From assembly GCA_965153455.1 (NCBI GenBank), contig OZ234495.1, positions 682,001-746,000 of the forward strand: a DNA stretch of 64,000 nucleotides, written 5' to 3'. A program made the translations under genes and the position numbers. The notes beneath the pieces are model-generated. The model was not told the DNA's origin and searched no databases. It worked only from the letters and a program-made list of their open reading frames with translations. Within the stretch, counting starts at the first letter, position 1. Each line of letters opens with the position of its first letter. Shown piece after piece: positions 1-12,589 of this stretch. The DNA is from Sphagnum compactum. Its lineage: Eukaryota > Bryophyta > Sphagnopsida > Sphagnales.

Positions 1-3000
1 AATTTCCACCAACAATGCACCAAATTGCTAGGTTTAATACATTATGTACCTCCAAGACAATTTACTTGCAATTGTTGTTGTAAGAAGACCCCCGAAGCAT
101 ATCCAATATTAACATTTTTGCATTAGCTCCAACATTTACAAGCTCTAAAGAAATGTATTAATAAAAAAGGTAATTCATTGCAATATATGCATAACTTACA
201 TCCACAAACACAAAGCATGGTTATTTGTTATGTAAACTTTGTAAAAAAACTTATTTTCTTAGCTTTTGTGCCACTTGTGAGCTAAGAACTAAAGGTATCA
301 TTTGAGACTTCATCTTCCTTCTCCCTCACATAATGCTCATTGAAACATTAGGTGTTTTTGGATGATTTAGACTATGTTTTAACACTTTGCTAGTTTGCAA
401 TGGGCTATGTTGCATAATGTTCACATAACCTTGTCCACCATCAAAGGTATCAAGTCTATCCTTGACACTAGGTTGAAAGCACACTACAATGGACTATTAT
501 GGAAGTCATAATGGTAGTTTTTTTGGGTTAATCAACTTTGGTCATATATTACTCAAATATAATTTTAAAAATAACAAAAATGAGAAGAGAAACTAAAAAT
601 TATGTTGTAATCTTCCCAATTCTGAAAAAACATTACACAAAAAAATATTTAGTCCAAGGTGGGACTTTGTAATGTAAGTATGTCAAATGTTACAATCCAT
701 ATAATTATGGTTATGGACTTTTTGTTTATAGTGGAATTGGAGAACATGCTTATAATTTTATACCACCACAAATTAAAGTATCATACCACTTAAGATAAAA
801 AAATCAAGTAAAAAAATCTACCCTTTTTTTTTAGATTAAAAATAGAGCTAGATAATCAGTAAAGCATGGTAAAGTCCATTTAAGTATTTAATTGATTATT
901 TAGAGACGAAAATTTTGGAAATGTGTTTAAAAGGTTTTAATTAGAGTGTTATAAATTTGAATTTGGGAAAAATAATTGACATCAATATCATTTAAATATT
1001 TTAATTTGAAGCCTAGTTTCACTCGAAAAAAAATACACTAGATTTGGACTTTCGTACATGGATTCTCAACTGTTGTTCTTGGTCCATTGTAATGTGTTTT
1101 CACTCACTAGGTGATGATGGAGAGTTTGAAAGTCCACTCCTTATGTTTAATTCATATTCTATATTTGATAAATTACTTGACTCTATACAATGAGTACTAT
1201 CAATTGACATATCTTTTTCAAACTTGGAAATGAAAGAAGTTGGGGTCAAGAAAAAATAACCTTTTACATAACACTAGAAAGGATCTTAATTTGTTGACCG
1301 CTTGAACATTCAAGAAAAGTGTTTTCTCTTGTATGTTGGTTGCATGCTTGTGGCAATTTTAACTTTCAACAACATGTCAACTTCATAAATTTTTGGGTAA
1401 AATGTCATGCATACAATAATTACCACCATCAAAAAGCATAGTGTAATTAACCAAATGACATGTACATCACACTCACTTGAAAGGTGGGGTCATTGTACTT
1501 GTTCAATATATCGTTAGAGTGCCAAAAACTTATAACAATGTAGTCTTATGTGAGGATCTAAGTTAAAACCTTCAAGAAAATTAATCCTTTTCAAAATAAT
1601 GTACATTGTAGATATTACATGAATAAATCAAGTATCATTTGCAATATGAAACATTTTTATACACATGAATCTAAAGTAGAAATAAATTACATAATACATT
1701 TAAACTATTATTTTCAGGTTTATAATACACACCACCCTTGTTAAAGGTGTAAAACCATGGATTTTTGCATAAAGTGTTTTATGTTGTCATTTTGTTTCAT
1801 CCACAATAGTGCATATAATAATATATGCTTCTATGCATAAATCCCAATCACCTTGGTTTAGTGTTACAAGTTTTTGGGAAAAAGCCATGACACATTGCCC
1901 TACATTGTATATATATGAATTGTGAAAGCACATTATGTGGGGGCCAAGATTGTTGTCTCATTATACTTTTTTAGGGCTACCACATTTGAATTTCAACCAT
2001 GTCATTATTATGAAAGATTTTCATAATTTTTTTACATATCACAGTAGCTCAAAAGTTAAATGCTAAAGAATTACATTTTTTATTTAATATGATGTGATGT
2101 TAAAATATATTTACACAAAAATATGTATGTCACAAATGATTGAAATAGTTTTAAATTTTTATGAAATGTGTAGCATCTATTAAACATTGTAATTCTATAT
2201 GATTAGAATAAGTTTGAAAAGTTTGATAATTATCATATCACAAATGGAATTTTTTTTAGGGAAATGACCATAAATATGTGGTAAATTAAAATTTTGACAA
2301 ACAATCACTTTCAAGTGGGAGATGACAAGAAATGTGAAGTGGGCCATTTTTTTATTCCATTTCAAATGTTTTTCAGTTGATTAATTCAAACCAAAACCTA
2401 ATGTAGTCTAAAACAAGAAATGGGTGTTCTAATATGTCAAACTTCCTACACACCTTTTCCCTATAGCTTGTAAGTGTCTACATTCACAACAGTGTTATGC
2501 TTAAAATTGAACTTTCATAGGCTAGGAACACAAGTACATTTAGTTATTGAAAGGAAAATACACAAATAAACTTTTGTAATCTCCACCTTTGAATCTTGAT
2601 CCATGAACCCGAAATCCCCTACATTTCAAAATCAACTCCAAACCCTAGAATAAACATTATTTGAATTTTTTTAAGTCTAGATGTGTAATCAAACATGTTA
2701 ATGGTCATAAGTTTACAAAATTGTAACTTTTGGGCATTCTTGTTTCACATGTTTCACAAGCTGTACGCACTTAGATGGTCCTAATCCAAATTTTGTTGTC
2801 CACATGTTTGATGCACATATTTGAAAGAGAGGTCAAAATATAAATCATTTACACCTAGATTACCTAAATCCTCATACCAACCAATATCCATAAAAGATCA
2901 AGCATAATTAGTAGGAAATTTAAGTACCCATACTAACAAATGCATGCATTGCATGGCATTCAAAAGTTGAAATGAACTTTTAATTCTAGAATTATTTTCA

Positions 3001-4577
3001 AATTTGTTAGCATGACATATAACTCCCGAAGCATTAATTACATTATCATTTTATTATAATTTATACTGAAACAAATAAGGAAGTGATGTTTGGAAGATTA
3101 CATTTAGTCCAAGTGATTTACAACATGCAAAGCCCAACAAAGTCATTCTTTAGGACATCTTACATCAAGAAAGAAGTTGAACATCTTCAAAGGAGAAACT
3201 CAAATTCAAAGTGCCCAATGTGCACATATGTTGATAAAAGTTTGTTGTACCTTCAAGCTATCAACATTTTTTGCCATATAAAGGTTGAGAACACCAAGTG
3301 TAGGCCCATAGAATAGAGTGCATGGCCCCACACAAATAGTAGTTTCTTCAACCTATACCCCTCTTGCACCCTTCTTGATTAGCACATGGTGGGACTAATT
3401 AACCTTTCTAGACATTAGGTGTATATTATGTGTTAACCATTTAACCACCCATCATTAAAGCTTATTTGGAGCCTCAATTGTAGATATAATAAACCTTACA
3501 TAATTGATTATCACAAAACCTTGAGCTACATTATTATGTCTATTTGCCTTAGTTTCCAAAACCATGCAATTATCCTTCAAACATTACTATGTAGCCATCA
3601 ATGAATTTCATGGCATCCACACTTGAAGATAAGCTTGCTCCATCTACTACTATTTATCATGTGACATTTGTTGCAGAAACATCCAATTTTGCATAATACA
3701 ATAATTAACCATTACCATGTATTGCTTATCAATCCACCTCCTTTCCATTCTCATTCCTATTTTATCGAATGCACATGCCGTATGTCACTTGTTTATCTAA
3801 AACATATGTCACCTTTTCTTTTTTCAAGTCCATCCCCTATGTAGCTTGTGAGACCCACATTTTTGAAACCAAGTTGACAATATTCAAAAAACTTCATGAC
3901 CTTTGAAGGCTCCAAGGCAGTTTAGAAAATTGTAATGTTGGGTTGAATTTTCATGAAGGACCACCTCCCTCATTTTGATAAGAACTCAAATTGGCAATCC
4001 TCAGTTATTGCTTGATCTACCACATGGTAAACAAAAGTTGTAAACATCGTTTCAACAAAGATAGTTGAATGTGTCCAAAGTGTCGTAGTGTTACTTTTGA
4101 AGTAAAGGAACATTTGGAGAGATCCATGAGCTTGGAAGTTCAAAACATGGGTTAAAACATAATTTTGAGATCAACAATGATAAAGGATGCTACCAAAGAG
4201 TACATGGGTATTGGTCTTTATATACAAAGACCATGAAAAAAATTCAAAGTGTGTTAAGAAGGCTTGCAAATTGATTGTCCCATTCCTACAAAACCACAAA
4301 ATGATAAAAGATTCTTTGGTGCTCTAATGGGGAAGAACTTGTTAGAGTGCAAAAGACAAAATCAATCAAGGGTGCAAATATGCTCAAAGGAGCCAAAAAT
4401 TATGTCGGATACTAGTGAAACTGTATTTTTTTTTACATATATGTATATGGTGCCATTTACATGTCATTTTAATTGTGGGAACTTGTTTTTAATTTAAATC
4501 TAACTTGGAATATAAATTGAATTACTAATGGGCCCAATTTGAGGATTTTTTGGGAGCAAAGGACCATTAAAGTTAGG
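1..4577. other. AT-rich intergenic DNA, no gene supported
   Basis: Very AT-rich sequence. I see no coding region longer than about 77 codons, and none resembles a known family. A short stretch near 4075-4200 has a Cys-x2-Cys...His pattern faintly like a BED zinc finger from a hAT transposon, but it is broken by stops. No tRNA, rRNA or long tandem repeat was seen. Confidence 0.6.
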
Positions 4578-5019
4578 TAGCACTATTAGGAAATGTGTCC
4601 TAGTTCACTATGAGTTTCACTAGATTTTTGAGTGAATTTGGACAATTTTACCTAGTGAAATTGTTTAACCTTCTAGTGAACGGAGACCAGTTGCTACGGA
4701 CAATGATTTGTTTCACTAATACCTAGTGAAACAAGATTATTCTCAAGTGAAATACAAATTTACTAAACCATTCACTTGCTAGTTAATTAACTAACCAGTA
4801 TGTGAATTAATTAAATTTTTATTATTTAATATATAATATTATTGATAATTTCATGATTTTTAAAGCCTATTATTTATTGACACGTGTCACTACCTACGCT
4901 AGGTTAAAAACCTAGCCTAAATAGGTAGGTAGGCCATGTAATCAACCTAGGCACCTAACCAAAGAATTCGATAGGCGAATATTCGGTCAACATACCATTG
5001 TTGACAACACACAACACCA

Positions 5020-5087
5020 CCCATGAGGTTTGATCCCCTGACCTTTGGAATGGGGGCAAACACCTTTACCATCAAACCACCTCACTT
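5020..5087 (-). repeat. tRNA-like SINE head (A and B box)
   Basis: Read on the minus strand, an A-box-like GGTTTGATGGTAAAGG (5078-5063) is followed about 24 bases later by a B-box-like GGGGATCAAACC (5039-5028). This is the usual arrangement of the tRNA-related promoter of plant SINEs. The sequence does not fold as a normal tRNA and has no recognisable anticodon arm, so I call it a SINE head rather than a tRNA gene. The body may extend to about 4880 on the same strand. It lies inside the larger inverted-repeat element. Confidence 0.4.
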
Positions 5088-5929
5088 GTTGTGATGATAT
5101 GTTACATTACATTCTATTTATCAAATACTTCATTTTAAACATTACAAAAACATAAACTTTGAAAATTCATATTGTATTGAGATTTTATTCAAATGAAATG
5201 ATTCGAGTTTACTTTTTTAAAATATTCAATAATGTACATAATTATATTTATTTCCTTTTGAAAGTTTAAAACCATTTGAACAAAAAAAAAAGTTGAATAT
5301 CATTATTCAATAACATTTCAATGACCATTCTTTTGAAAAAAAAAAATTTAGTAAATGGATTTCTTTTTGTTAATATAATAATACTACCTATGTTAAACTA
5401 CTTTCAATTATTATATGACTATTTTTGATTCATTTAAATTATTTCACCTTACATTATTTACGGCTATTTATGGCTATTCTAAATTATTTTTGGTTATTTT
5501 TGGCTATTTCATCCTAGGCTATTTTTGGTTATTTTAAGTTATTTTTAACTATTTTAACTTATTTTACCTTAGGCTATTTTCAGCTATTGTAATTTTTTTT
5601 GTTATTATATGTTATTTTTGGCTATTGTAGATTATTTCAATTTAAACTACTTGCAATTTTTGTAAATTACTTTTGTTTATTTTAACTCATTTCACCTTAG
5701 GCTATTTTCAGTTGTTGTAAGTTTTTTAATCTATTCTATTTTATTTTTGGCTATTGTAAATTATTTCAATTTAAACTACTTGTAACTATTATAAGTTACT
5801 TTTGGTTATTGAAAATTATTTCACCTTAAATTATTTTCGTTTATTATAAATTATTTCACCTTAGATTATTTTTGGCAATCCTAAGCAATTATAATATATG
5901 GCTATTGGTTGTTCTTTCATTAGTGCTAT

Positions 5930-6930
5930 TAGTGGTTATTAATGGCTATTGGTACTTATTTTATTTGTGGCTATTAATGTTTTTTAATGGTTATTCTGTT
6001 AATGGCCATTAGTAGTTATTCTATTGGTGGCTATTCGTGGTTATTCTATTGGTGGCTATTCGTGGTTATTCTATTGGTGGCTATTGGTGGCTATTATATG
6101 AATGGTTATTGGTGGTTATTCTATTAATGGTTATTGGTGGCTATTATATTAATGGTTATTGGTGACTATTCTATTAATGGCTATTGGTGGCTATTTTAAT
6201 GGTTACTGGTGGCTATTCTATTAATGGCTATTGGTGGCTATTCTATTCATGGCTATTGGTGGCTATTCTATTAATGGCTACTGGTGGCTATTCTATTAAT
6301 GGTAACTGGTGGCTATTCTATTAATGGCTATTGGTGGCTATTCTATTCATGGCTAGTGGTGGTTATTCTATTAATGGCTACTGGTGGCTATTCTATTAAT
6401 GGCTACTGGTGACTATTCTATTAATGGCTACTAGTGGCTATTCTATTAATGGCTATTGGTGATTATTTTATTAATGGTTATTGGTGGTTATTTTATAATG
6501 GTTATTCGTGATTAATGTATTAATGGCTATTGGTGGCTATTCTATTAATGGTTATTCGTGATTAATCTATTAATGCCTATTGGTGGTTATTTTATTAATG
6601 GCTATTCGTGATTAATCTATTAATGGCTATTGGTGGTTATTCTACTAATGCTTATTCGTGATTAATCTATTAATGGCTATTGGTGGTTATTCTACTAATG
6701 CTTATTTGTGATTAATCTATTAATGGCTGTTGGTGGTTATTCTACTAATGGCTATTCGTGATTAATCTATTAATGGCTATTATGGTTATTCTATTAATGG
6801 CTGTTGGTGGTTATTCTAGTAATGGTTATTAGTGATTATTCCGTTGTAAGCCATTGGTGGTTATTTTATTGGTGGTTATTGATGGCTATTTTATTAATGG
6901 TTATTAATGGTTATTTTATTATAAATTATT
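5930..6930 (+). repeat. TGGCTATT minisatellite with 25-bp and 50-bp periods
   Basis: From about 5930 to 6480 the sequence is a degenerate tandem array with a unit near 25 bp, containing CTATTAATGGCTATTGGTGG. From about 6499 to 6790 it changes to a regular 50-bp higher-order unit that includes TTCGTGATTAATCTATTAAT. Unit starts fall near 6499, 6550, 6601, 6651, 6701 and 6751. One strand is almost free of C outside the GGCTATT word. The array is non-coding in all frames and is the expanded core of the surrounding element. Confidence 0.9.
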
Positions 6931-7890
6931 GTTGGTTATTATATGTTATATTAAAACTATTGGTGATTATTGTATTATAAATCATTGTTTGATATTTTAT
7001 GTTATAATATCGTAGACTATTGGTAGTTATTATATTGTAGGGTATTTAAAATTATTTTTCATAGGTTATTATTTTATAGTTTAAGTTATTTTTACCTTAG
7101 GTCATTATATTTTGTTTTAGATTATTTTTAAGTTATTATGCTTACGATAAAATAATTTATAATAACATTAAGTAGAATGACATTGAATAATTTAAAGTAT
7201 AACTTGAAATAACATATATTAATTTTAAATAAAATAACCTAAGGTATAGCCTAAAATTAGTTGAATAATTTAATTCTAAATAATTTAAAAGCTTATAATA
7301 AACTAGTTAAGATACTTTAAGATAAAATAACATATAATAATTTAGGGTACAATAATTTATAATAGCCTATAATAATATAAAATATAAGTTAGAATAACTA
7401 AAATAACTTAAAATTATATAGGGTATATCATAAAGTAACATATATAGAATATTTTTAAAAACATAGAAATAAACCTATTTACTATAGTAAATTGTAATAG
7501 TGAATTATGTTCACTAAAAATGAAACATGATGTTTACATAGTGATATTATAATGAAATAACTTTCACTAGGTAAAATCAGTAAAATGCAATGAAGTTATT
7601 TCACTTTTAAGGTCCCATAGTGATTTAAGTTAGTAAATTACACCCCACTTTGGTAGTATTGTAGGTGTACCATTAGATACATTTATTTTATAAAAGGCTT
7701 CTTAATTTTCAAAATAAAATCCATTTTACATTTTTTTGAGTGGTCAAGAACTATTAAATACGCTAAAAAGGCATTCACAATTTAGAAGTTATAAATTGTG
7801 AAAATTTTAGTAATTCAAAGTATGTTTCAAATTGTTAAGAATATTTTATAACATGTAAATGGGGTGTAATGTACATGACATATATAAAAC

Positions 7891-8514
7891 AAAGTTGTAG
7901 TTTATGATGGGTGAAAGCACAATCAAGTATACACAAAAAATAATCCAAGAAGTTGAAGTCATATGTTTATACATAAATGTAAGAAAGTAGAGTAAAAGAC
8001 TTTTCATTTTGGTGCTCAATATTGAATTTATAATATGTTGTATACAAAGTTTGAATTTTTCTAATGTATGGAAATTAGATCAAAAGTATTTTTGAAATTG
8101 ATTAGTGGAATTATATTTTAAAATACTTTTACATTAGAAGATTGATATATTATTATTATTATCTTGAAGTTGAAAGTGCATAAGTAAATTTTAAGTGGCA
8201 TTTAACCAAGAAAGTAGAAAAGTTTAATAGTTCATCTACTATTTTATTAAAAAAATTATTTAAACAACTTGCAAAATTAAAAAAACAATTTGGATTTTTG
8301 AAAAATCTACTTAAATATATTTTAAACCTGTGATTCTTCAAAATCATTGCCAAAAATTCAAAAGACATGTTCATATCGATCATTGAAATAAATAATATTT
8401 ATAAGTTTAATACGTGAAGGCTTAGTTTATGATTAGTATACATTTTTCTTGACAAGGATCATGAAGTGTGTACTTGATTGTGCTTTCACCTTGATATGAA
8501 AAAACTACAATTTA
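7891..8514. mobile_element. MITE-like element with ~45-bp imperfect terminal inverted repeats
   Basis: GGTGAAAGCACAATCAAG at 7910-7927 is matched by its reverse complement ending at 8490. The similarity continues outwards: TTGTAGTTT on the left matches the complement of the AACTACAA stretch near 8503 on the right. The interior is AT-rich, has no coding sequence, and does not pair. Size and structure fit a miniature inverted-repeat transposable element. The immediate flanks do not give an exact target-site duplication, so the superfamily is undetermined. Confidence 0.55.
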
Positions 8515-8520
8515 AAGTAG

Positions 8521-10040
8521 ATTATGCCATATTTTTGTTTGATTTGAAATTACAAAAAAAAGTTCAAAAACAATTCATAAAATTTGGAAAAACTTACATG
8601 TTTGAAAATTTCATATTTATTCAACAACAACTAACATAAAACATGTGATATATTGAAACAACTATATGTATTTTTAATAACAAATTGCAAAAGATTTCAT
8701 TCAAAAATTCCTTCATATGAAAAAATGAAAAGGATTAAAAAAAATCTCACATTTTTTTTTTAAAGTACTTTCATTGGCTCCTTTGAATGTATTTGTACCT
8801 TGAATTTCAATTTGTTTCTTCACTAATTTGGTCATTGAGATACTACAAGAAACTCTTCCCTTATTGGATTTAATTATGTATTCCAATTTTTTTTCCATTA
8901 CTTGAATTCTTTAATTAGACAATAAAAACTTTAACACATTGATGAAAGAGGATACAACATTGATAGCAATGAACCTTTCTTTATTGAAACCAAGAAAGAA
9001 ATTCAAGTTTTTGTTTTTCACCTCCAAGGACTAACCAAAAATTTCTTTGGGTTCTTGGAAATTGACATTTGGATCAAGATGGGGGGATGGTGATAGTGAA
9101 AAATGTTGTCCCAAGTTGAATTCTTGTTGGTAGACATGATGCATCAACACAAATATACACAGCCCTAACTCCTATAAAGCTCCTACTTGAGTTCAATAAA
9201 TAGCCAAACATAATGATTTTTTAATAAAATGTTACAACACTTATCAAGAGGGACAACTAAAAATTGAAAAAAAATTGTTCAATTTTTTTGGTGTGATGAA
9301 ATGAAAGAATATAATAGATAGTGTAGTCATGTTTACCAAATCACCAATTCTTCCATTGAAAAAAAAGTGTTGAAAACCAAAAAAAATTTCATGTTCAACT
9401 TCCTTTATTGAGGAGTTCAGCAGCAAGATTTGAAGATAACATGACACAATGGATGCAGTCATCACATTTTACTTGAGACAAATCAATAATAAATTGTTGC
9501 ACAAAAAATGTTTGTGACAAATGAAAGGAAAATTTGTGCACAAAAAGAAATTCACTCCCTTAACACTAAATGCTTCTTGCCATAACATGACAATTGCTAA
9601 TTATGAAGGACTTGGCACAAATGTAACCACACTAACAAGAACTAAACTAGAAGTCTACTATACTAGAAACAAACTAGAAAAACTAAGGTAAAACAAAACA
9701 TAGCAAACAATTAAAGACACACAACATTAGTACAAATTTTGACATAAAAACATGAAAAACTAAGTTTTGTTTGTAGGTGTTTGTTTTTTCCCAACTATTT
9801 TTTCCTAACATTGCCTATCTTTCTAGGTTGCATTTGTATTTCCATCTTTAAAGATAATTCAAAAGCCCACCACTAAATTATACAATTTTTTATTATACCT
9901 ATATTTATTTCCTTCTTCCCCCAATATTTGACATTATTAGATACCCACATTTCTAATCTTCTTTCTCCAAGGTTTAAATGTAAATATAAAATATATATAC
10001 ATATAGATATTTAAAGGTTTTAAATAGGGATAGGTACAAA
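8521..10040. other. AT-rich intergenic DNA, nothing recognised
   Basis: Only short chance reading frames of up to about 73 codons with low-complexity composition. No repeat structure beyond poly-A/T runs was seen. Confidence 0.6.
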
Positions 10041-10720
10041 TTGGTAAACATCAAAGGTTTTCAAGCTTGGCTTCAAGTGAGCAAAAAGGTTCACTCTCGG
10101 TCCCCCCTCATGGTTTGCTCCCCCCCTTTTTTTTTCCTTGTTGGTGTGTTGTTTGTACCAATGTCATCTTCTTCCCCTTTTTTTCTTTCTTGTTTGCAGG
10201 GGTGCCATGCAATTTTATGTTTTTGTGCACACCATTACGTGTTTTTTGGGACCCCAAAATTTTGCTCCCTTTTTCTTCTTTCCTATTTGCAAGGGTGGGA
10301 ATGTGGTGGTTAAGGCACAATCACCATCACCCAAGCTTTTTCAAGCTCGGGCTTCAAATGGACACCTTCGTCTTATGTTTATGCTCTTCTTGTGTCCACG
10401 TTCTTCTCATGTCTATGTGTGTAGTCTTGTGTTTCGATGCACACCTTTGCATAATTTTTGGGCCCCTAGACTTTTGCTCCCCTTTTGTTCTTTCCTTTTT
10501 GCAAGGGTGGGAGCACGATGGTTGCAACAAGAGTGCCATTACTCAAGTTTTTTCAAGCTCGAACTTCAAGTGAGCATTTCTGCCCCCTGTTTGTGTTTTT
10601 TTGGTGTCCATGTTCTTATTGTGTCTATGTGTCTTGTGTTTCTATGTGTGCTTTTCATGTGTTTTTAGGTCATAGAGTTTTGTTCCCTTTTTTGTTTGTA
10701 GGGGTGGGAGTGCAACAACA
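10041..10720 (+). repeat. Three diverged direct copies of a ~210-280 bp module
   Basis: The phrase TTTTCAAGCTCGGGCTTCAA (or a close variant) starts near 10058, 10337 and 10549. Each copy runs through a T/C-rich stretch to a conserved TTTGCAAGGGTGGGA-type word near 10200, 10290, 10500 and 10697. The overlapping reading frames here (up to 176 codons) are cysteine/phenylalanine-rich by-products of the repeat and lie in several frames at once, so I do not treat them as genes. Confidence 0.7.
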
Positions 10721-10757
10721 ATAATAATAGTAACAATAATTGATTTAACAACAATAG

Positions 10758-11165
10758 TTTCACACCTACATCAACAACAACTTCAACAACTATGGTAGCA
10801 ACTATGGTAGCAACTCTAGTAGTTGCAATAGTAGCAGATGTAACAGTAATGGCTTCAACATCAACTCCAGATACAACAATAGCACCTATAACAATAACAA
10901 CTTCAACAACAACCTCATATACAACAACACTTGCAACAACAATAACTTTTGCAGTTGCAACAACAATCCTAGCTACAACAACTTCACTTACAATAGTAGC
11001 AATTTTAGTAATTATAACAACAACTCCAACTATAGCAGCAGAACCTACAACTATAACAATTTCAATAGTTATAAAAACAATTCTAATTGTAGTACCAACA
11101 CTTGCAATATTAATAACTTTAGTTGCTATAGTAGCACCATTAAGGGTGTTGGCAAGGTAAAGTAG
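10758..11165 (+). repeat. AAC/AAT triplet tract with an open Asn/Ser/Tyr-rich frame
   Basis: An imperfect CAA/ACA/AAC triplet tract of about 400 bp. One + frame stays open for 135 codons between a TAG at 10755 and a TAG at 11163. It reads almost entirely Asn, Ser, Tyr, Phe and Thr (for example NNFNNYGSNYGSN) and has no ATG at its beginning. The two other readings that are open (Thr/Val-rich on +, Val/Ile-rich on -) are frame shadows. A shorter tract of the same kind is at 11755-11868. It could be microsatellite expansion or the low-complexity linker of a dead coding sequence; I favour the former. Confidence 0.7.
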
Positions 11166-11754
11166 ACAATTTTTGCTCCTTGTCACAAAAAGAAACAAGT
11201 AGCCATAAATAAGTTTTAATGTATTGAAAGTATAAATGTTTTTTAATTTAATGATCAAAATCAGGATAATCTTTAATTTTATCACAATGATGTTGATTAA
11301 TCACATATCTAATATGCATTCAAGTAGACTTTTTAAAAATAACTATATATATATTTACTTTTTAGGTTGTCCAAACTTGTACAAGTAGGTGAAAGTAGAT
11401 GAATTAATGAATATTCTCCCTTTTCAACATGATGTAGCTTTAAAATGGACTTGTAAGTTCTCAAAGTTTAAATATTATAGTAGAATACATTAAACTTATA
11501 ATGAAAAAGTAGGTTTAAACTCAATTTGACTTGTAATTTTCAAACATACTTGTTATTTACTTTTATTGTGCCAAAGTTTTTCAACTTTTGTAATCACCTC
11601 ATTATAAATTCAAAGAAAAACACCATGCTTTTATTATGTTATTATAAATTATTTTCAATCTACTTTCTTTTACTTGTGTAAAAAATTGGACCATTTTTTT
11701 TATTGCCTTGGAAATAACTATTTTTTGGTATACTTTATCATGCCTTCACCCTTA

Positions 11755-11868
11755 ATAATATTAATTTTAATAGTTGTAGCAATAACTCCAACAATAGTAG
11801 CTTCAACAATAGTTTTAGCAATAGTTTCAACAACAACAACTCTAAAAGATAATCTCTGATAGTTGCAA
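11755..11868 (+). repeat. Second Asn/Ser-rich triplet tract
   Basis: Imperfect AAT/AAC/AGT triplets. One + frame reads Asn, Ser and Phe only (NSFSNSFNNNN near its end) before Lys-Arg-stop. It resembles the longer tract about 600 bp upstream and probably has the same origin. Confidence 0.5.
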
Positions 11869-12589
11869 CAATTTTAATTTTTCAGTAACAACAATATTTT
11901 TTCCATTCTAACAACAATTCATTCAAGCTTTAGTAGATACAAGCTCCAAAGATTCAAGCAAATTCTCTTCATTTTTTTCAACTTGCACATTTTTATTTTG
12001 ATTGAGGATAAAACGATAGAACTTGAAGTGTGATTAGAATTTTGAATCCCTTCTTTTAAAATGTTTAGGGCGTAAACAATGGCAAGAAAATAGCAACATT
12101 ACATGGGATTGGACACCTTAGGCTCATTGCCCTTTCATGTAGATGACGATGATGTGCATTTGGTTTGAGTTAGTCCATGTAGTCCTCCATTTAGTTGAAC
12201 ATCATCCCCATCTAAGGGTGTTGGTATGAATACCCAAAATTTTGCTACTAGGGAGCAAGATTGAATAACATCTTTGTTGATTTTACACAAGCAAGCCAAG
12301 TTTTGGACCACTTATAATTGCGAATATGTTCCATGGGCTTTCTATGTTGTGAACAATGGGGAGAATATTCCAAATGGTGACCTTGTTCAAAAATTAAGAT
12401 GTATTTGTTTCCCACATGTTGTCCTTCTTGTTTTGATTGAAAAAAAAACAAAAGGGGGAAAAAGATCATTGTATACAACAAGTCTTTTGGGACAAGTTTT
12501 ATGAAACAACATGTTGAATCTAAGTATGTTGAACTTCTAACTGCAATATATATTGTTGATAGTTCTTGCCATTGAAGGCATTAAGGGTT
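11869..12589. other. Intergenic DNA before the hAT remnant
   Basis: No supported gene. A 76-codon + frame at 12274-12504 may belong to the 5' part of the decayed hAT element downstream, but I could not recognise a BED zinc finger in it. Confidence 0.4.

Larger units (their letters stand above)
4578..7665. mobile_element. Inverted-repeat element carrying an expanded minisatellite (non-autonomous DNA transposon candidate)
   Basis: The outer ends are related in inverted orientation. ATTTTACCTAGTGAAA at 4645-4660 reappears as its reverse complement at 7562-7577, and TCACTATG-type words flank it on both sides. From about 5400 to 7140 the + strand is built of TTATTTTACCTTAGGCTATT and TGGCTATT words. 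From about 7145 to 7440 the same words occur as reverse complements (AATAAC, ATAACCTAAGG, AATAGCC), so the strand bias switches near 7145. The left arm is much longer because of the minisatellite inside it. No transposase is visible. I infer a non-autonomous fold-back type element; ends are approximate and no target-site duplication was confirmed. Confidence 0.5.

Noticed and set aside
4051-4500. Possible BED zinc finger or N-terminal hAT fragment, including a 77-codon frame
   Set aside because: A C-x2-C...H pattern and a KDATKEYM-like piece are suggestive, but stops interrupt it and no further hAT block follows.
10067-10668. Overlapping 168- and 176-codon plus frames
   Set aside because: They arise from the triplicated T/C-rich module, run in two frames at once, and are Cys/Phe-rich without any domain.
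10665-11285. 206-codon minus frame rich in Val, Ile and Thr
   Set aside because: Complement of the AAC/AAT triplet tract; composition explained entirely by the repeat.
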